A stretch of DNA of 64,000 nt from positions 1 to 64,000 of the forward strand of contig JAMLGK010000006.1 in assembly GCA_023957995.1 (NCBI GenBank), in the 5' to 3' direction. Within the stretch, counting starts at the first letter, position 1; each line of letters opens with the position of its first letter. The position numbers and the translations under genes were made by a program. This stretch comes from Microthrixaceae bacterium (GTDB taxonomy: Bacteria; Actinomycetota; Acidimicrobiia; Acidimicrobiales; Microtrichaceae). Positions 44,727 through 53,477 of the stretch are shown here, piece by piece. Under the pieces are notes generated by a model. It did no database searches. It was not told the DNA's origin and saw only the letters and a list, made by a program, of their open reading frames with translations.

Positions 44727-44983
44727 CGGTGGTGGTTTGGATCGCCGGAGGAATGCTGGTGCTCTCAGCGGTGCTGACCACGATCCACATCGTGCGTTCG
44801 CGCACGCTGCCGGACCGCGCCATCGGCATCGACATGCTGGTCGCACTGGTGTTGAACGGTCTCGCCGTGTCGCTGGCGTGGACCCGGGACGAACTCGTCG
44901 TGGCACTGGTGCTGATCATCGGGTTGCTCGGCTTCCTCGGCAGCGTCACGATCGCCCGCTTCATCGAACGCAGGGGGCTGTAG
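44723..44983 (+). CDS. mrpF: Na+/H+ antiporter subunit F
   Basis: An 86-residue subunit with three helices (MTVVVWIAGGMLVLSAVLT, AIGIDMLVALVLNGLAVSL, VVALVLIIGLLGFLGSVTIA). The signature RSRTLPDRAIGIDML matches MrpF (conserved Arg-x-x-x-D-R-x-x-x-x-D). The start ATG 44723 overlaps mrpE by 4 nt. The stop codon overlaps the mrpG GTG by 1 nt. Confidence 0.93.
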   Translation: MTVVVWIAGGMLVLSAVLTTIHIVRSRTLPDRAIGIDMLVALVLNGLAVSLAWTRDELVVALVLIIGLLGFLGSVTIARFIERRGL

Positions 44984-45339
44984 TGGACCTCGACGGCGTG
45001 CTCGAGGTCGTGGCAGCGGTCCTGATACTGGTCGGGTCGGCCCTCGCACTCGTGGCGGCGATCGGACTGTTCCGGATGCCCGACGCCTATTCGAGAATCC
45101 ACGTGGCGACCAAGCCGGCCACCTTGGCCGTGGTGTGCACCGTGGGGGCCGCCGTGCTGAGGGTGCCCGGGCTTACCGGGATCACCAAGCTGCTCCTGGC
45201 GGTGGCACTCCAGTTCTGGACCGCGCCGGTTGCCAGCCACATGCTCGGAAGGGCAGCTCAGAACGCGGGGCTGGAACCCGCCGAGCCCTGGGTGATCGAC
45301 GAGTCACCCGAGAGCGAACCCGAGGCCACCGACACCTGA
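44983..45339 (+). CDS. mrpG: Na+/H+ antiporter subunit G
   Basis: A 118-residue subunit. GTG 44983 overlaps the mrpF stop by 1 nt. Three helices: LEVVAAVLILVGSALALVAA, KPATLAVVCTVGAAVLR and TKLLLAVALQFWTAPVASHM. The MrpG hallmarks GLFRMPDAYSRIHVATKPAT and TAPVASHMLGRAA are clear. An acidic tail ends the protein. It closes the complete mrpABCDEFG operon. Confidence 0.93.
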   Translation: MDLDGVLEVVAAVLILVGSALALVAAIGLFRMPDAYSRIHVATKPATLAVVCTVGAAVLRVPGLTGITKLLLAVALQFWTAPVASHMLGRAAQNAGLEPAEPWVIDESPESEPEATDT

Positions 45340-45365
45340 GGAGCCAACCACTCCGGGGGAGATGT

Positions 45366-45401
45366 CGGGCCGGCTCCCGCGAACGGGCCGGCTCCCGCGA
45401 A
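45366..45401. repeat. Two tandem 18-bp GC-rich repeats between convergent genes
   Basis: Two copies of cgggccggctcccgcgaa at 45366-45383 and 45384-45401. The copies can fold as an inverted GCCGGC...GCCGGC stem. The place between the convergent mrpG and STAS genes suggests a shared terminator. No U-tract. Confidence 0.6.
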
Positions 45402-45412
45402 GGAGCGTCGTG

Positions 45413-45706
45413 TCAGTCTGCCGGGGCCGAGACCTCGAGGATCTCCACCAATCGGCTCTCGGCCAGCAGGTCGAACACCGCGGTGGACGCGGTGACGTTC
45501 AGCCGGCCCCCGCTGCGGCGCGCCTTCAGATCTGCCGCGATGAGCACCCCCATGCAGACGGGGTCGAAGTAGTCGACCCCGCTCAGGTCGATCGTGGTGT
45601 GTCCGCTGATCCCGGACAGCCCGGCTGACACCTCGGGCATCGTGGCCAGATCCACGTCACCGACGAGGGTGACGAGCGTGCCGTCGGCGGTCTCGGTCGT
45701 TCTCAT
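45413..45706 (-). CDS. STAS-domain protein without the usual phosphorylatable Ser
   Basis: A 97-residue single STAS domain, the fold of SpoIIAA-type anti-sigma-factor antagonists. It has GDVDLATMPEVSAGL and IDLSGVDYFDPVCMGVLI. The normal phosphorylation segment is D-S-S-G-L-G; here it is D-P-V-C-M-G, so the regulatory Ser is missing. Start ATG 45706 (MRTTETADG). It may act in an unphosphorylated way, or respond to redox through its Cys. No cognate kinase gene is nearby. It is divergent from the helicase gene. Confidence 0.8.
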   Translation of the reverse strand: MRTTETADGTLVTLVGDVDLATMPEVSAGLSGISGHTTIDLSGVDYFDPVCMGVLIAADLKARRSGGRLNVTASTAVFDLLAESRLVEILEVSAPAD

Positions 45707-45845
45707 GTTGAACAGCACCCGGCAACCGTAGGACAGCGGTGGGTCGTGCACGTCCGAACACCGCCGGGATCGTTCCAACGGGTCGGAACCCGCGCGGAAG
45801 TGCTGCGCATCGCCTGTCGCACCAGACGCCTAGCGTTGCCCTCAG

Positions 45846-48281
45846 ATGACCGACCTGATCGACCTGGAGGCCCCACCTGCGACCGACACCGTCGGTCGCC
45901 ACAACGCTGGACCGGTTGGCGATCCCGTCGAACACATCGAGCGGCTCGTGGAATCACTCGAGACCGATCCACGCTTCGTGCACCGTCATCGCCAGCCGGC
46001 CGAGGGGGCGCACCACGGCGAGCTCTCCGCAACGTTTCCCGAGGAGCTCCTCCGGGCACATCCTCAGCTCTGGTCGCACCAGGCCGAGGCCATCGATGCC
46101 CTCGACTCGGGCAGCTCGGTGGTGGTGGCCACACCCACCGCCTCGGGCAAGTCGGCCTGCTACCAACTCCCTGCGCTGCGGGGGGCCATGCAGGGCACCA
46201 CGACCCTGGTGGTCTACCCGACCAAGGCGCTGGCACACGACCAACTCCGCTCACTCACCGCCAGCGCCCCCGACGGCGTCGTCGTGGCGGCCTATGACGG
46301 TGATTGCTCGGCCAACGAACGCTCATGGGTACGCGACCACGCAGACGTGGTGCTGACCAATCCCGAGATGCTCCATCTCGGGATACTTGCGAACCACCGG
46401 CGCTGGGACAGGTTCCTCAACCACCTCGACCTGGTGGTGCTCGACGAGATCCACACTCTCCGCGGCGTGTTCGGAAGTCATGTGGCCCATCTGGTTCGCC
46501 GCCTGCGACGCCTGGTGAGGACGAGGCGTGGCACGGAGCCCCGGTTCGTACTCACGTCGGCCACCATCGGCGAACCCGAACGGCTCGCTTCGGAGCTCAC
46601 CGGCACCGCCGTTCATGCCATCGAGCGGTCCGGCGCACCGGCGGGGTCGCGCACCACCGTGTTGTGGAATCCCTACCGCGACAGGGCGGCCGACCCACGA
46701 CCGGATGCCACCGGGTCCGGCTCCCTGAACCAGGAGACCGCCCGGATTGCCGCCGAAGTGGTTTCAGCGGGCTTGCGGACCCTGGTCTTCTGCCGATCGA
46801 GACGTGCTTCCGAGGTGGTCGCGAATCAGATCCGGGGTCTGCTCGCCGGCACCTCTGGAACCCGTGGCGGCCATGCCCACACGGGTGCGCCCCGGTCCGG
46901 GGCATCTGCTCAGGACGCGGACCGGCGCGTCCGGACCTACCGAGCCGGATACCTGAGCGAGGAACGCCGGGAGATCGAAGCCGCGCTCGGCCGGGGCACG
47001 CTGGATTGTGTGGTCGCCACCAACGCGCTCGAGCTGGGTGTCGACATCGAGGGTCTCGACGCCGTGGTGCTGTCGGGATTCCCCGGAACGATCTCGTCGT
47101 TCCGTCAGCAGTGTGGACGCGTCGGTCGATCGGCCCGCAGCTCGCTCGCGGTGCTGGTGGCCGGAGAGGATCAACTCGACCAGTGGATGATGCGCCATCC
47201 CCGTGAACTGTTCCGTCGCGAGCCCGAGCCGGTGGTGATCAACCCCGACAACCACCATGTTCTGCTCCCGCATGTGGGGTGTGCGGCCGACGAGATGCCC
47301 CTGCGACACACCGATGGGGATCTCTGGGGTGAGCCACTCGACGAAGCGATCCGCGAGCTCGTCCTGGGAGACCGATTGCGACTGGTCCACACCGACGGCG
47401 ATGGCCTTCGCAGCGAACCGCGCGCTGTGTGGTCGGGCCGGGGAGCTCCCGCTCCCACGATCGGTCTGCGGAGCGCTTCACGCGGGGAGTACCGCATTCG
47501 CCGTCCCGACGGTTCGGTGCTGGGCACCGTGGATGCATCCCGGGCTGAGCTCACGGTCCACACCCAGGCGGTCTACCTGCACCAGGGCACGCCCTGGCGG
47601 GTGATCGAACTCGACCACCGGACCCGCACCGCTCACGTGGTACCCGACGATGGCCTCACCTACACCCAGACCCGGAGCAGTTCCGACATACGCATCGTCG
47701 ACGAGCGGTTGGCCTCCACGATCGACGATCTACGGATCGCCTTCGGCCGGGTGGAGGTGACGAGCCAACTCACCGGCTTCGAGCGCCGGAGCGTCGAACG
47801 CCACGAACTGATCGAACGCTGCGCCCTCGAGGCCGACGAGTCGGTTCTCGACACCGAGGCGATCTGGTGGACCTTCGACCAAACGGTGCTGCAGCGGTCC
47901 GGGGTGCACAACGACGACCTGCCCGGCGCACTCCACGCCGCCGAACACGCCGCCATCGGAATCCTGCCGCTGTTCGCGCTGTGTGACCGGTGGGATGTCG
48001 GCGGTGTCTCTACACCTCTGTTGGTCGACACAGGAATGCCCACCGTGGTGATCCACGATGCGCTGCCCGGCGGATCAGGTGTGGCCTCCATGGCATACCG
48101 AGCAGCCCAACGGCATCTGGCTGCCACCCTCGATGTGCTCGAGTCCTGTCGATGCGCCAACGGTTGTCCCAGCTGCGTCCAGTCACCCAAGTGCGGCAAC
48201 GGCAACGAGCCCCTCGACAAGGACGCGGCGGCCGCTCTGGTGGGCTCAGCCCTCCACACGCACCACCAGCCGTTCGGTTAG
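45846..48281 (+). CDS. DEAD/DEAH-box helicase with C-terminal DUF1998 zinc domain
   Basis: An 811-residue superfamily-2 helicase. Walker A is ATPTASGKSACYQLP, motif II is VVLDEIHTL, and the later motifs include SFRQQCGRVGRSAR. The C-terminal part has the four-Cys DUF1998 cluster CRCANGCPSCVQSPKCGNG. This is the MrfA-like/Rv3649-type group, linked to DNA repair. In Mycobacterium the gene lies next to topA and the tad genes, as here. Its last 36 nt overlap the end of the convergent tadE-like gene. Confidence 0.93.
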   Translation: MTDLIDLEAPPATDTVGRHNAGPVGDPVEHIERLVESLETDPRFVHRHRQPAEGAHHGELSATFPEELLRAHPQLWSHQAEAIDALDSGSSVVVATPTASGKSACYQLPALRGAMQGTTTLVVYPTKALAHDQLRSLTASAPDGVVVAAYDGDCSANERSWVRDHADVVLTNPEMLHLGILANHRRWDRFLNHLDLVVLDEIHTLRGVFGSHVAHLVRRLRRLVRTRRGTEPRFVLTSATIGEPERLASELTGTAVHAIERSGAPAGSRTTVLWNPYRDRAADPRPDATGSGSLNQETARIAAEVVSAGLRTLVFCRSRRASEVVANQIRGLLAGTSGTRGGHAHTGAPRSGASAQDADRRVRTYRAGYLSEERREIEAALGRGTLDCVVATNALELGVDIEGLDAVVLSGFPGTISSFRQQCGRVGRSARSSLAVLVAGEDQLDQWMMRHPRELFRREPEPVVINPDNHHVLLPHVGCAADEMPLRHTDGDLWGEPLDEAIRELVLGDRLRLVHTDGDGLRSEPRAVWSGRGAPAPTIGLRSASRGEYRIRRPDGSVLGTVDASRAELTVHTQAVYLHQGTPWRVIELDHRTRTAHVVPDDGLTYTQTRSSSDIRIVDERLASTIDDLRIAFGRVEVTSQLTGFERRSVERHELIERCALEADESVLDTEAIWWTFDQTVLQRSGVHNDDLPGALHAAEHAAIGILPLFALCDRWDVGGVSTPLLVDTGMPTVVIHDALPGGSGVASMAYRAAQRHLAATLDVLESCRCANGCPSCVQSPKCGNGNEPLDKDAAAALVGSALHTHHQPFG

Positions 48282-48632
48282 GCGCACACCGGACACCGCC
48301 AACCCGACCAACGGCACGGGCGTGGGCCGAGCCGTCACCTCGAGGGTGAGCAGACCGCCCGCTGAACGGGATCCGGTGAGGCTCCACGACTCCACCCTCA
48401 AGGAGCCTCGATGCTCGAGGAGTTCAGCGCTGACCACCCGGTCGGTTGGTTCGACCATGGCAGCGCGGGCCGCGGCCGACGTCACCCGTACCAGGACCAC
48501 ACGGTCCCGTGCGAGCAGGCCCACCTGCAGGACCGCGGCCATCAGGATCGCTATCACGGGAATCGCTATCGCCATCTCGACGGTGCTCTGGGCACGATCT
48601 CCGGGCCGGGTATGAATGGAGTGCCCCGTCAT
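48246..48632 (-). CDS. TadE-like pilus assembly protein
   Basis: A 128-residue protein with a charged N-terminal segment and one membrane helix: RAQSTVEMAIAIPVIAIL then MAAVLQVGLLARDRV, the TadE motif with the Glu at position 5 of the STVEM segment. The rest is a beta-rich extracellular domain. ATG 48632 overlaps the DUF4244 gene by 4 nt (ATGA). It is the last gene of the tad operon and overlaps the helicase 3' end by 36 nt. Confidence 0.85.
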   Translation of the reverse strand: MTGHSIHTRPGDRAQSTVEMAIAIPVIAILMAAVLQVGLLARDRVVLVRVTSAAARAAMVEPTDRVVSAELLEHRGSLRVESWSLTGSRSAGGLLTLEVTARPTPVPLVGLAVSGVRLTERLVVRVEG

Positions 48633-48868
48633 GCGGCCTGGCCGAGGATCCTCGAGAACACCGCGTCGAAGAGTCGCCCCACCACATCGGTGCCGGTCAC
48701 CCACGACACGAGCAGGAGAGCTACCGCAGCCGCCCCCAACAACACGAGCGCGTACTCCACGGTGCTCTGGGCCGCTTCGTTCCGGGCCGCCTCGGCGAAG
48801 AATCTGGCTCTCGGACATCCGTCGCTGCCTTTGGACACACGTTGGCCGTTGGATCGGTGTTCGTTCAC
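48629..48868 (-). CDS. DUF4244 small Flp-like pilin
   Basis: A 79-residue protein. GTG 48868 has AAGGA upstream. After a basic N-terminal segment comes EAAQSTVEYALVLLGAAA and LLLVSWVTGTDVVG, the short type IVb/Flp-like pilin signature with Glu at position 5 of the mature form. A prepilin peptidase gene is not seen in the window. It is preceded by tadC with 1 nt gap and followed by tadE with a 4-nt overlap. Confidence 0.87.
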   Translation of the reverse strand: MNEHRSNGQRVSKGSDGCPRARFFAEAARNEAAQSTVEYALVLLGAAAVALLLVSWVTGTDVVGRLFDAVFSRILGQAA

Positions 48869-48869
48869 C

Positions 48870-49532
48870 TCAGGGTCCTTCCTGTTGGTCGGCCGACACC
48901 ACAGGTGCCGGCGGAGCCTGTTGGTCGGCCGACACCACAGGTGCCGGCGGAGGAAGTTCGAGGGGGTTGTCACCGAGAACGAGGAAGGGCACCACCGTCA
49001 CCAGCGCGAACGCCGGCAACACCATCGTGGTCAACGGCAACAGCAACAGCACAGGGAGTCGGCGCGCCCGACGTTCGCGTTCGCGACGCAGACGCAGACG
49101 CTCCGATGACGCGAACCGACGCACGGCATCGGAGCTCCCCGGACCACTTCGGTCTGCGAGCGACAGAACGGTGCTCAGCGAATGCCAGTCGGCGCCGTGG
49201 GCACCGAGCTCGGCCAGAACGTTGTCGAGGGTGTTGCCCCGTTGCAGCGATGCCGAAGCCTCCTGGATCGCCCGGGGCAGGTGTTCCTGTGCGCCGACCT
49301 CCGACAGGGCACCGGACGTGGGAGTACCCGCCGCGATCGCGACGGCGAGCAGATCTGCGCAGTCGGGAACCCCGTCGGGATGCCTCGCAGGTCGACGAGA
49401 GTTCGACGCTTTCGCGGGGGATCGACCCGCTGGAGCACAGCCCAGCAACGCCACTCGCCAGGGCCACCTCCGAGGACGCAACGCGGCCCACCACAGCACG
49501 GTGACGGCCACGCAGAACCCCAGGCGACTCAC
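48870..49532 (-). CDS. TadC-like type II/IV secretion inner-membrane protein
   Basis: A 220-residue protein (GTG 49532, overlapping tadB by 4 nt with GTGA). The GspF-type domain shows LLAVAIAAGTPTSGALSEVG and RGNTLDNVLAELGAHGADWH. One helix-rich end, VLLLLPLTTMVLPAFALVTV, is a membrane anchor. The last 30 residues contain two copies of the 12-residue unit PPAPVVSADQQ(A/E) produced by a perfect 36-bp tandem duplication. Shorter than a full TadC; with TadB it makes the platform for pilus assembly. Confidence 0.83.
   Translation of the reverse strand: MSRLGFCVAVTVLWWAALRPRRWPWRVALLGCAPAGRSPAKASNSRRPARHPDGVPDCADLLAVAIAAGTPTSGALSEVGAQEHLPRAIQEASASLQRGNTLDNVLAELGAHGADWHSLSTVLSLADRSGPGSSDAVRRFASSERLRLRRERERRARRLPVLLLLPLTTMVLPAFALVTVVPFLVLGDNPLELPPPAPVVSADQQAPPAPVVSADQQEGP
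48881..48952 (-). repeat. Perfect 36-bp tandem duplication in the tadC end
   Basis: Two identical 36-bp copies at 48881-48916 and 48917-48952. Each codes the same 12 residues (PPAPVVSADQQ plus A or the next residue). The duplication adds a proline-rich stretch to the C-terminal tail and looks recent. Confidence 0.93.
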
Positions 49533-50182
49533 CGGAGAACCAGCCTGGTCATCCAGGACGACACCAGTACCGCCCCGAGGTCGAGCAGGGACGCTGCCAC
49601 CACCAATGTCAGACCCATGGGACTCCAGAGGAGCGCCCTGATCGTGGCGGGCGAGATGACCGAAACCATGACCACCCCGATCACCGGTAGCGCACACAGC
49701 ACCAACACCGAGGCCCTCGCCTGGCTGGTCAATGCGGCCACCTCCTGCTGCATCTCGCAACGGTCCATCAGCGCCACGGCAACGGAATCGAAAGCCTCGG
49801 GCAGACCGGCGCCGTAGCGATCGGCGAATCGGATCGCAGATACCAGGAGCTCCACATCGCCCGGATCGGATCGGCCTCGTGCGCGATCACCGTCGTTGAG
49901 TGCCGCGTCGGCCCAGTGCCGGGTGGCTGTGTCCAGTGACAAACCGCGATCCACCGCGCTCAGTACCTCGCTCACGGACTCCCCGACCACGCCCGAGAGC
50001 CGGGGTGCCGCCGACGAGGCCGCCTCGACAACTGTGAGTCCCCCACGACACGACCTCGCGAGGTGCGCCGCGAACGAAGCCAGCTCCCGGCGCGGATCGA
50101 CCTTCGCGGCCGCTCTGGTGTGACGCCGGAGGACCAGTCCCAGGCCCGCGATCGCGATCAGCGCGATCGCCGCGGCGTTCAC
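49529..50182 (-). CDS. TadB-like type II/IV secretion inner-membrane protein
   Basis: A 217-residue protein. GTG 50182 overlaps the tadA stop by 4 nt (GTGA). The GspF-type domain includes FAAHLARSCRGGLTVVEA, LVSAIRFADRYGAGLPEAFD and the membrane helices VVNAAAIALIAIAGLGLVL and SVLVLCALPVIGVVMVSVI. It is shorter than the usual TadB. GTG 50209 is an alternative start. With tadC it forms the integral membrane core of the pilus machine. Confidence 0.83.
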   Translation of the reverse strand: MNAAAIALIAIAGLGLVLRRHTRAAAKVDPRRELASFAAHLARSCRGGLTVVEAASSAAPRLSGVVGESVSEVLSAVDRGLSLDTATRHWADAALNDGDRARGRSDPGDVELLVSAIRFADRYGAGLPEAFDSVAVALMDRCEMQQEVAALTSQARASVLVLCALPVIGVVMVSVISPATIRALLWSPMGLTLVVAASLLDLGAVLVSSWMTRLVLR

Positions 50183-51306
50183 GACCGACCGACCGCGTCG
50201 GGGTCGCACGGACCGTTGAGGTCGGTCGGGCGATCGAGGTCGGTCAGATGAACGACGCGGAGTCCTCCGCGCCCGAGTCGATGGACCTGCGTGACCCGAC
50301 GCGATCCACCGGGGCCCCGCCCGACCCCGATGAGTACGTCGACCGCTGAAGCGACCTGCTCCCGAACCGCACGAGCGGGCACCGATGGACCTACGCCCAT
50401 GGCGACCATCACCTCGAGGCGCGCCACGGCGTCTCGGGCGTCGCCGGCATGGACCGTGGACATCGACCCGCGGTGACCTGTGGAGAGCGCCCAGACCATG
50501 TCGGCCGCCTCGGGCCCACGCACCTCGCCCACCACCACCCGATCGGGGCGCAACCGCAGGGCGGTTCGGACCAGCTGGCGCAGTTCGACCCGGCCTGCTC
50601 CCTCGGCGGTCCCGGGGCGAGCTTCCAGACGAACCACCGAGGGTCCGTGCACCTGCAACTCGGCGGTGTCCTCGATCAGCACGAGCCGAACGGCCTCACC
50701 GAGTCGACCACACATGGCCGCCACCAACGTGGTCTTTCCGGAACCGGTGGGGCCGTGCACCACAACGTTGTCTCCGCGCTGCACGACCGTCTCGAGAATC
50801 TCAACCACCGCTGGCGGCCCGAAGTCACCCAGTGACAGCACTGCGCCTCGGTGTCGCCTCAGTGCCAGCAGTGGACCGTCCGGCGCCACCGGTGGCAGAA
50901 CCACCGCCACGCGGGTTCCGTCGGCCCGCCGTGCGTCGACGATCGGATGAGAGCGGTCGGATCGGAGCCCCAGGGGCGACACGATCCGTTCGATCGCGGA
51001 CGACAACTGCGCGCGGTCGACCACGACCTCGGTGCACACGAGTGTTCCCTCACGCTCGATCCAGACACGACCCGGGCCGTTGACGAACACATCGGTGACC
51101 GACTCGTCGGCGAGCAGGGGTTCCAGAGGACCCAGCCCGACCAGGTCTCCCAACAGTCTGCTCGAGTGCCCGGCCGCCTCGTCCGCAGTGAGCAGCGGGG
51201 CTTCCTCGGCCAGGAGTTCCCGGATCCGTTGCTCGGGGTCGCCCAACGGTGCCCGCTCGCCACGGAATCGCTCGGCCACACGGGCCAGGGCGCTCTCAGC
51301 CGGCAC
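50179..51306 (-). CDS. tadA: Tad secretion ATPase (TadA/CpaF type)
   Basis: A 375-residue hexameric ATPase that powers pilus assembly. GTG 51306 overlaps the tadZ-like gene by 11 nt. Motifs: VVVHGPTGSGKTTLVAAM (Walker A), LRLRPDRVVVGEVRG (Asp box and Walker B-like), STGHRGSMSTVHAGDA (His box). The N-terminal domain contains SVTDVFVNGPGRVWIERE. It matches the family in all blocks. The operon lacks TadV in the window. Confidence 0.94.
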   Translation of the reverse strand: MPAESALARVAERFRGERAPLGDPEQRIRELLAEEAPLLTADEAAGHSSRLLGDLVGLGPLEPLLADESVTDVFVNGPGRVWIEREGTLVCTEVVVDRAQLSSAIERIVSPLGLRSDRSHPIVDARRADGTRVAVVLPPVAPDGPLLALRRHRGAVLSLGDFGPPAVVEILETVVQRGDNVVVHGPTGSGKTTLVAAMCGRLGEAVRLVLIEDTAELQVHGPSVVRLEARPGTAEGAGRVELRQLVRTALRLRPDRVVVGEVRGPEAADMVWALSTGHRGSMSTVHAGDARDAVARLEVMVAMGVGPSVPARAVREQVASAVDVLIGVGRGPGGSRRVTQVHRLGRGGLRVVHLTDLDRPTDLNGPCDPDAVGRS

Positions 51307-51976
51307 GACGGAGCCCACGGGCAAGGGTGTGTGGCACGCGGCGGACCAACGAACCCGCGTCCACTGCCGTCGACACGTGCGGATCGACCTCCACCACGCC
51401 GATGATCGGCAACCCGAGGATCTCGGCGACATCCTTGCTGTGTAGTGCTCGGCCGGGTTCGGCCAGCAGGATCACGCCGTCGGCGTCGACCTGGACCCGA
51501 CGGGCGCGGCGCAACGACAGGTAGCAGGCCCGGGTCACGAACAGCGAGCTACCGCAGTTGCGCATGTATGCACCGGGGGGATGCTCGTCGGTGGGCAGGC
51601 CGGTCGAGTCGGCGGGAGCGAGCAACGGCACACCTGCGTCGATGACCACCGCAGGGGCCATCGCGGAAAGGGCCATCGCCAGCTCCGCTGCGCGGTCGGC
51701 CGTGATCGACAGTGGTCCGTCACCCCGGGGCAGCAACCTCAGGTCGGGCGCGGCGTCGATGACCAACCGGGTGAGCACATCGGGACCCGACCTGGAGGCG
51801 CACCAGTCGAGCACTCCATCCCCCGAGGGCTCCGCCAGGCCGAGGAGCCCCGGCTGATCACCTCCCAGATCCACCAGCAGAGCATCTCCGTGGCGCTCGG
51901 CCAACAAGCCGGCGAGCGCTGCACTGACCACAGAGACACCGGCTCCTCCCTTGACGGACCAACAGGTGATGAGCAA
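51296..51976 (-). CDS. TadZ/CpaE-like MinD-type localisation ATPase
   Basis: A 226-residue P-loop protein. The deviant Walker A KGGAGVS is near residue 9 (CWSVKGGAGVSVVSAALAG). The later segment LLVDLGGDQPGLLGL, VVIDAGVPL and GVILLAEPGRALHS match the MinD/ParA family used by Tad systems and the mycobacterial Ssd septum-site protein. It probably places the pilus machine at the pole or septum. It is the first gene of the tad operon. Confidence 0.85.
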   Translation of the reverse strand: MLITCWSVKGGAGVSVVSAALAGLLAERHGDALLVDLGGDQPGLLGLAEPSGDGVLDWCASRSGPDVLTRLVIDAAPDLRLLPRGDGPLSITADRAAELAMALSAMAPAVVIDAGVPLLAPADSTGLPTDEHPPGAYMRNCGSSLFVTRACYLSLRRARRVQVDADGVILLAEPGRALHSKDVAEILGLPIIGVVEVDPHVSTAVDAGSLVRRVPHTLARGLRRAG

Positions 51977-52088
51977 CTCGGACCTCCCCGATCGAACCGG
52001 CTCTGGTGGCCGGCGGAATGGGGGAGGTCAGCGGACCGGTGAACCGGCCTCGGTGCGCAGTGACCGAACCTAGCTACCGGACGCGACA

Positions 52089-52118
52089 GAGGCACCGGGC
52101 CGATCGACCCGGTGCCTC
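52089..52118 (-). terminator. GC-rich hairpin after the sigma factor gene
   Basis: Arms GAGGCACCGGG (52089-52099) and CCCGGTGCCTC (52108-52118) with an 8-nt loop. It lies about 80 nt after the sigma factor stop on the minus strand and before the tad operon start. It probably ends sigma factor transcription. No long U-tract. Confidence 0.65.
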
Positions 52119-52198
52119 GTTGTACTCAGGAACCGACGAGCGATGCGTCGGTGCCCTGTCCGTTCATGTTCCCAAGGCCGGCCCCGGAGGGTCGTCGC

Positions 52199-53140
52199 TC
52201 AGACCGCCAGGAGGTCGCGTGCTCCGGTGTCGCTCGAGGGATGCCGCAACTTGGACATCGCCCGGGCCTCGATCTGACGGATGCGCTCACGCGTGAGGTT
52301 GAAGTGCTCTCCGACCTCTTCGAGGGTGCGTGCCTCACCGCGATCGAGCCCGAAGCGGAGCTTCAGGATCTCCCGCTCGCGCTCGTCCAGGGGCGAGAGC
52401 AGACGGCTGATCTCCTCGGGCAGAAGCGTGGTCGCCGCTACCTCGAAGGGTGACTCGACGCTGCGGTCCTCCACCACGTCGCCCAGTTCGGCATCGCCAT
52501 CCTCACGCAGAGGCTCCGAAAGCGACAGAGGTTCGGCCGCGAAGCGGAGCGCTTCGGTGACCTTGTCCTCGGGCATCTCGACCTCTCGGCTGAGCTCTGC
52601 GAGTGTGGCGGGGCGGCCCAGCTTCAGCTCGAGTCGGGCCCGAGCCTTCTGCAAGCGCGCCAGGGTGTCACCAGCATGAACCGGCAGACGGATCGTGCGA
52701 CCCGTGTTCGCGATTCCTCGGGTGATGGCCTGACGGATCCACCACGTCGCATAGGTGGAGAACTTGAAGCCCTTGCGCCAGTCGAACTTCTCGACCGCGT
52801 GCATGAGGCCCAGGTTGCCCTCCTGGATCAGGTCGAGCAGCGGCAGCCCGGAAGCCTGGTACTTCTTGGCGATCGAAACCACCAGTCGCAGGTTCGACTG
52901 GACGAATCGACGTTCGGCATTCTCGCCGGCCCGGGACAGCTTGCGCAGCTCCCGCCTGCGAGCAGGCGAAAGGCTACGACCCTGCTCCTCGAGTTCGGCG
53001 CGCGCCTCGGTACCAGCCTCGATCGCCTGGGCGAGTTCGACCTCGTCGTCCTTGGTGAGCAGCTGGTACTGCCCAATGTCGGTCAGGTAGAGCCTGACGA
53101 GGTCTTCCTCGTCGCGTTCCACTCGATCCTTGGCCACCAT
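52199..53140 (-). CDS. RNA polymerase sigma factor, sigma-70 group 2 (SigB/HrdB-like)
   Basis: A 313-residue sigma factor. ATG 53140 has AAGAAGG upstream. Region 1.2 to 2.4: DLVRLYLTDIGQYQLLTKDD, then DLIQEGNLGLMHAVEKFDWR and KFSTYATWWIRQAITR. Region 3 and 4: SLSEPLREDG, LSPLDEREREILKLRFGL and LTRERIRQIEARAMSKLRH. The short N terminus without a long acidic region 1.1 suggests a group-2, not the principal, sigma factor, though the principal sigma may be elsewhere. It lies upstream of a possible promoter at 53232-53259. Confidence 0.95.
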   Translation of the reverse strand: MVAKDRVERDEEDLVRLYLTDIGQYQLLTKDDEVELAQAIEAGTEARAELEEQGRSLSPARRRELRKLSRAGENAERRFVQSNLRLVVSIAKKYQASGLPLLDLIQEGNLGLMHAVEKFDWRKGFKFSTYATWWIRQAITRGIANTGRTIRLPVHAGDTLARLQKARARLELKLGRPATLAELSREVEMPEDKVTEALRFAAEPLSLSEPLREDGDAELGDVVEDRSVESPFEVAATTLLPEEISRLLSPLDEREREILKLRFGLDRGEARTLEEVGEHFNLTRERIRQIEARAMSKLRHPSSDTGARDLLAV

Positions 53141-53477
53141 GCACCTTCTTCTCGTCGCCCGGTTCGGGGGGAATTCGGCTCGATGCCCGGCCAACGGCGG
53201 GGGCGACGATCCCGACCGATGGCAACTGTCAACTGTACGGATGTGGTCAAGGTCTTCAAGTGGGCAATTCACCGATTTGGCGGATTCTGTGACCGCGCTG
53301 GGGTTTCGGTGTGCCGAACTGACGGAACCCTGTTCCACTCCTGCTCACTCGAAGGTGAAGCACAGACGTACATATGTCAACCAGTTGGGGAGCCAGACCC
53401 TTTCGTATGACCCCCAAATGTGACGGAATTCACCCGTATGACGGCTTCGGGGACGGCGACCGACTCCGTCGTATCCT
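53141..53477. other. 337-nt intergenic region between divergent genes
   Basis: No credible protein frame. It holds the sigma factor promoter candidate and, near 53370-53470, A/T-richer blocks with repeated cgtatgac motifs (53405 and 53440) and the palindrome acatatgt near 53374. Possible operator elements; no known box recognised. Confidence 0.45.
53232..53259 (-). promoter_or_regulatory. Candidate promoter for the sigma factor gene
   Basis: On the minus strand, TTGAAG at 53259-53254, a 16-nt spacer, and TACAGT at 53237-53232. It lies about 90 nt before the ATG. Both boxes fit a vegetative sigma-70 promoter moderately well. Not tested. Confidence 0.4.

Noticed and set aside
45846..48281. Lhr-type helicase
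   Set aside because: Size near 810 residues and the four-Cys DUF1998 end fit the MrfA-like/Rv3649 group instead.
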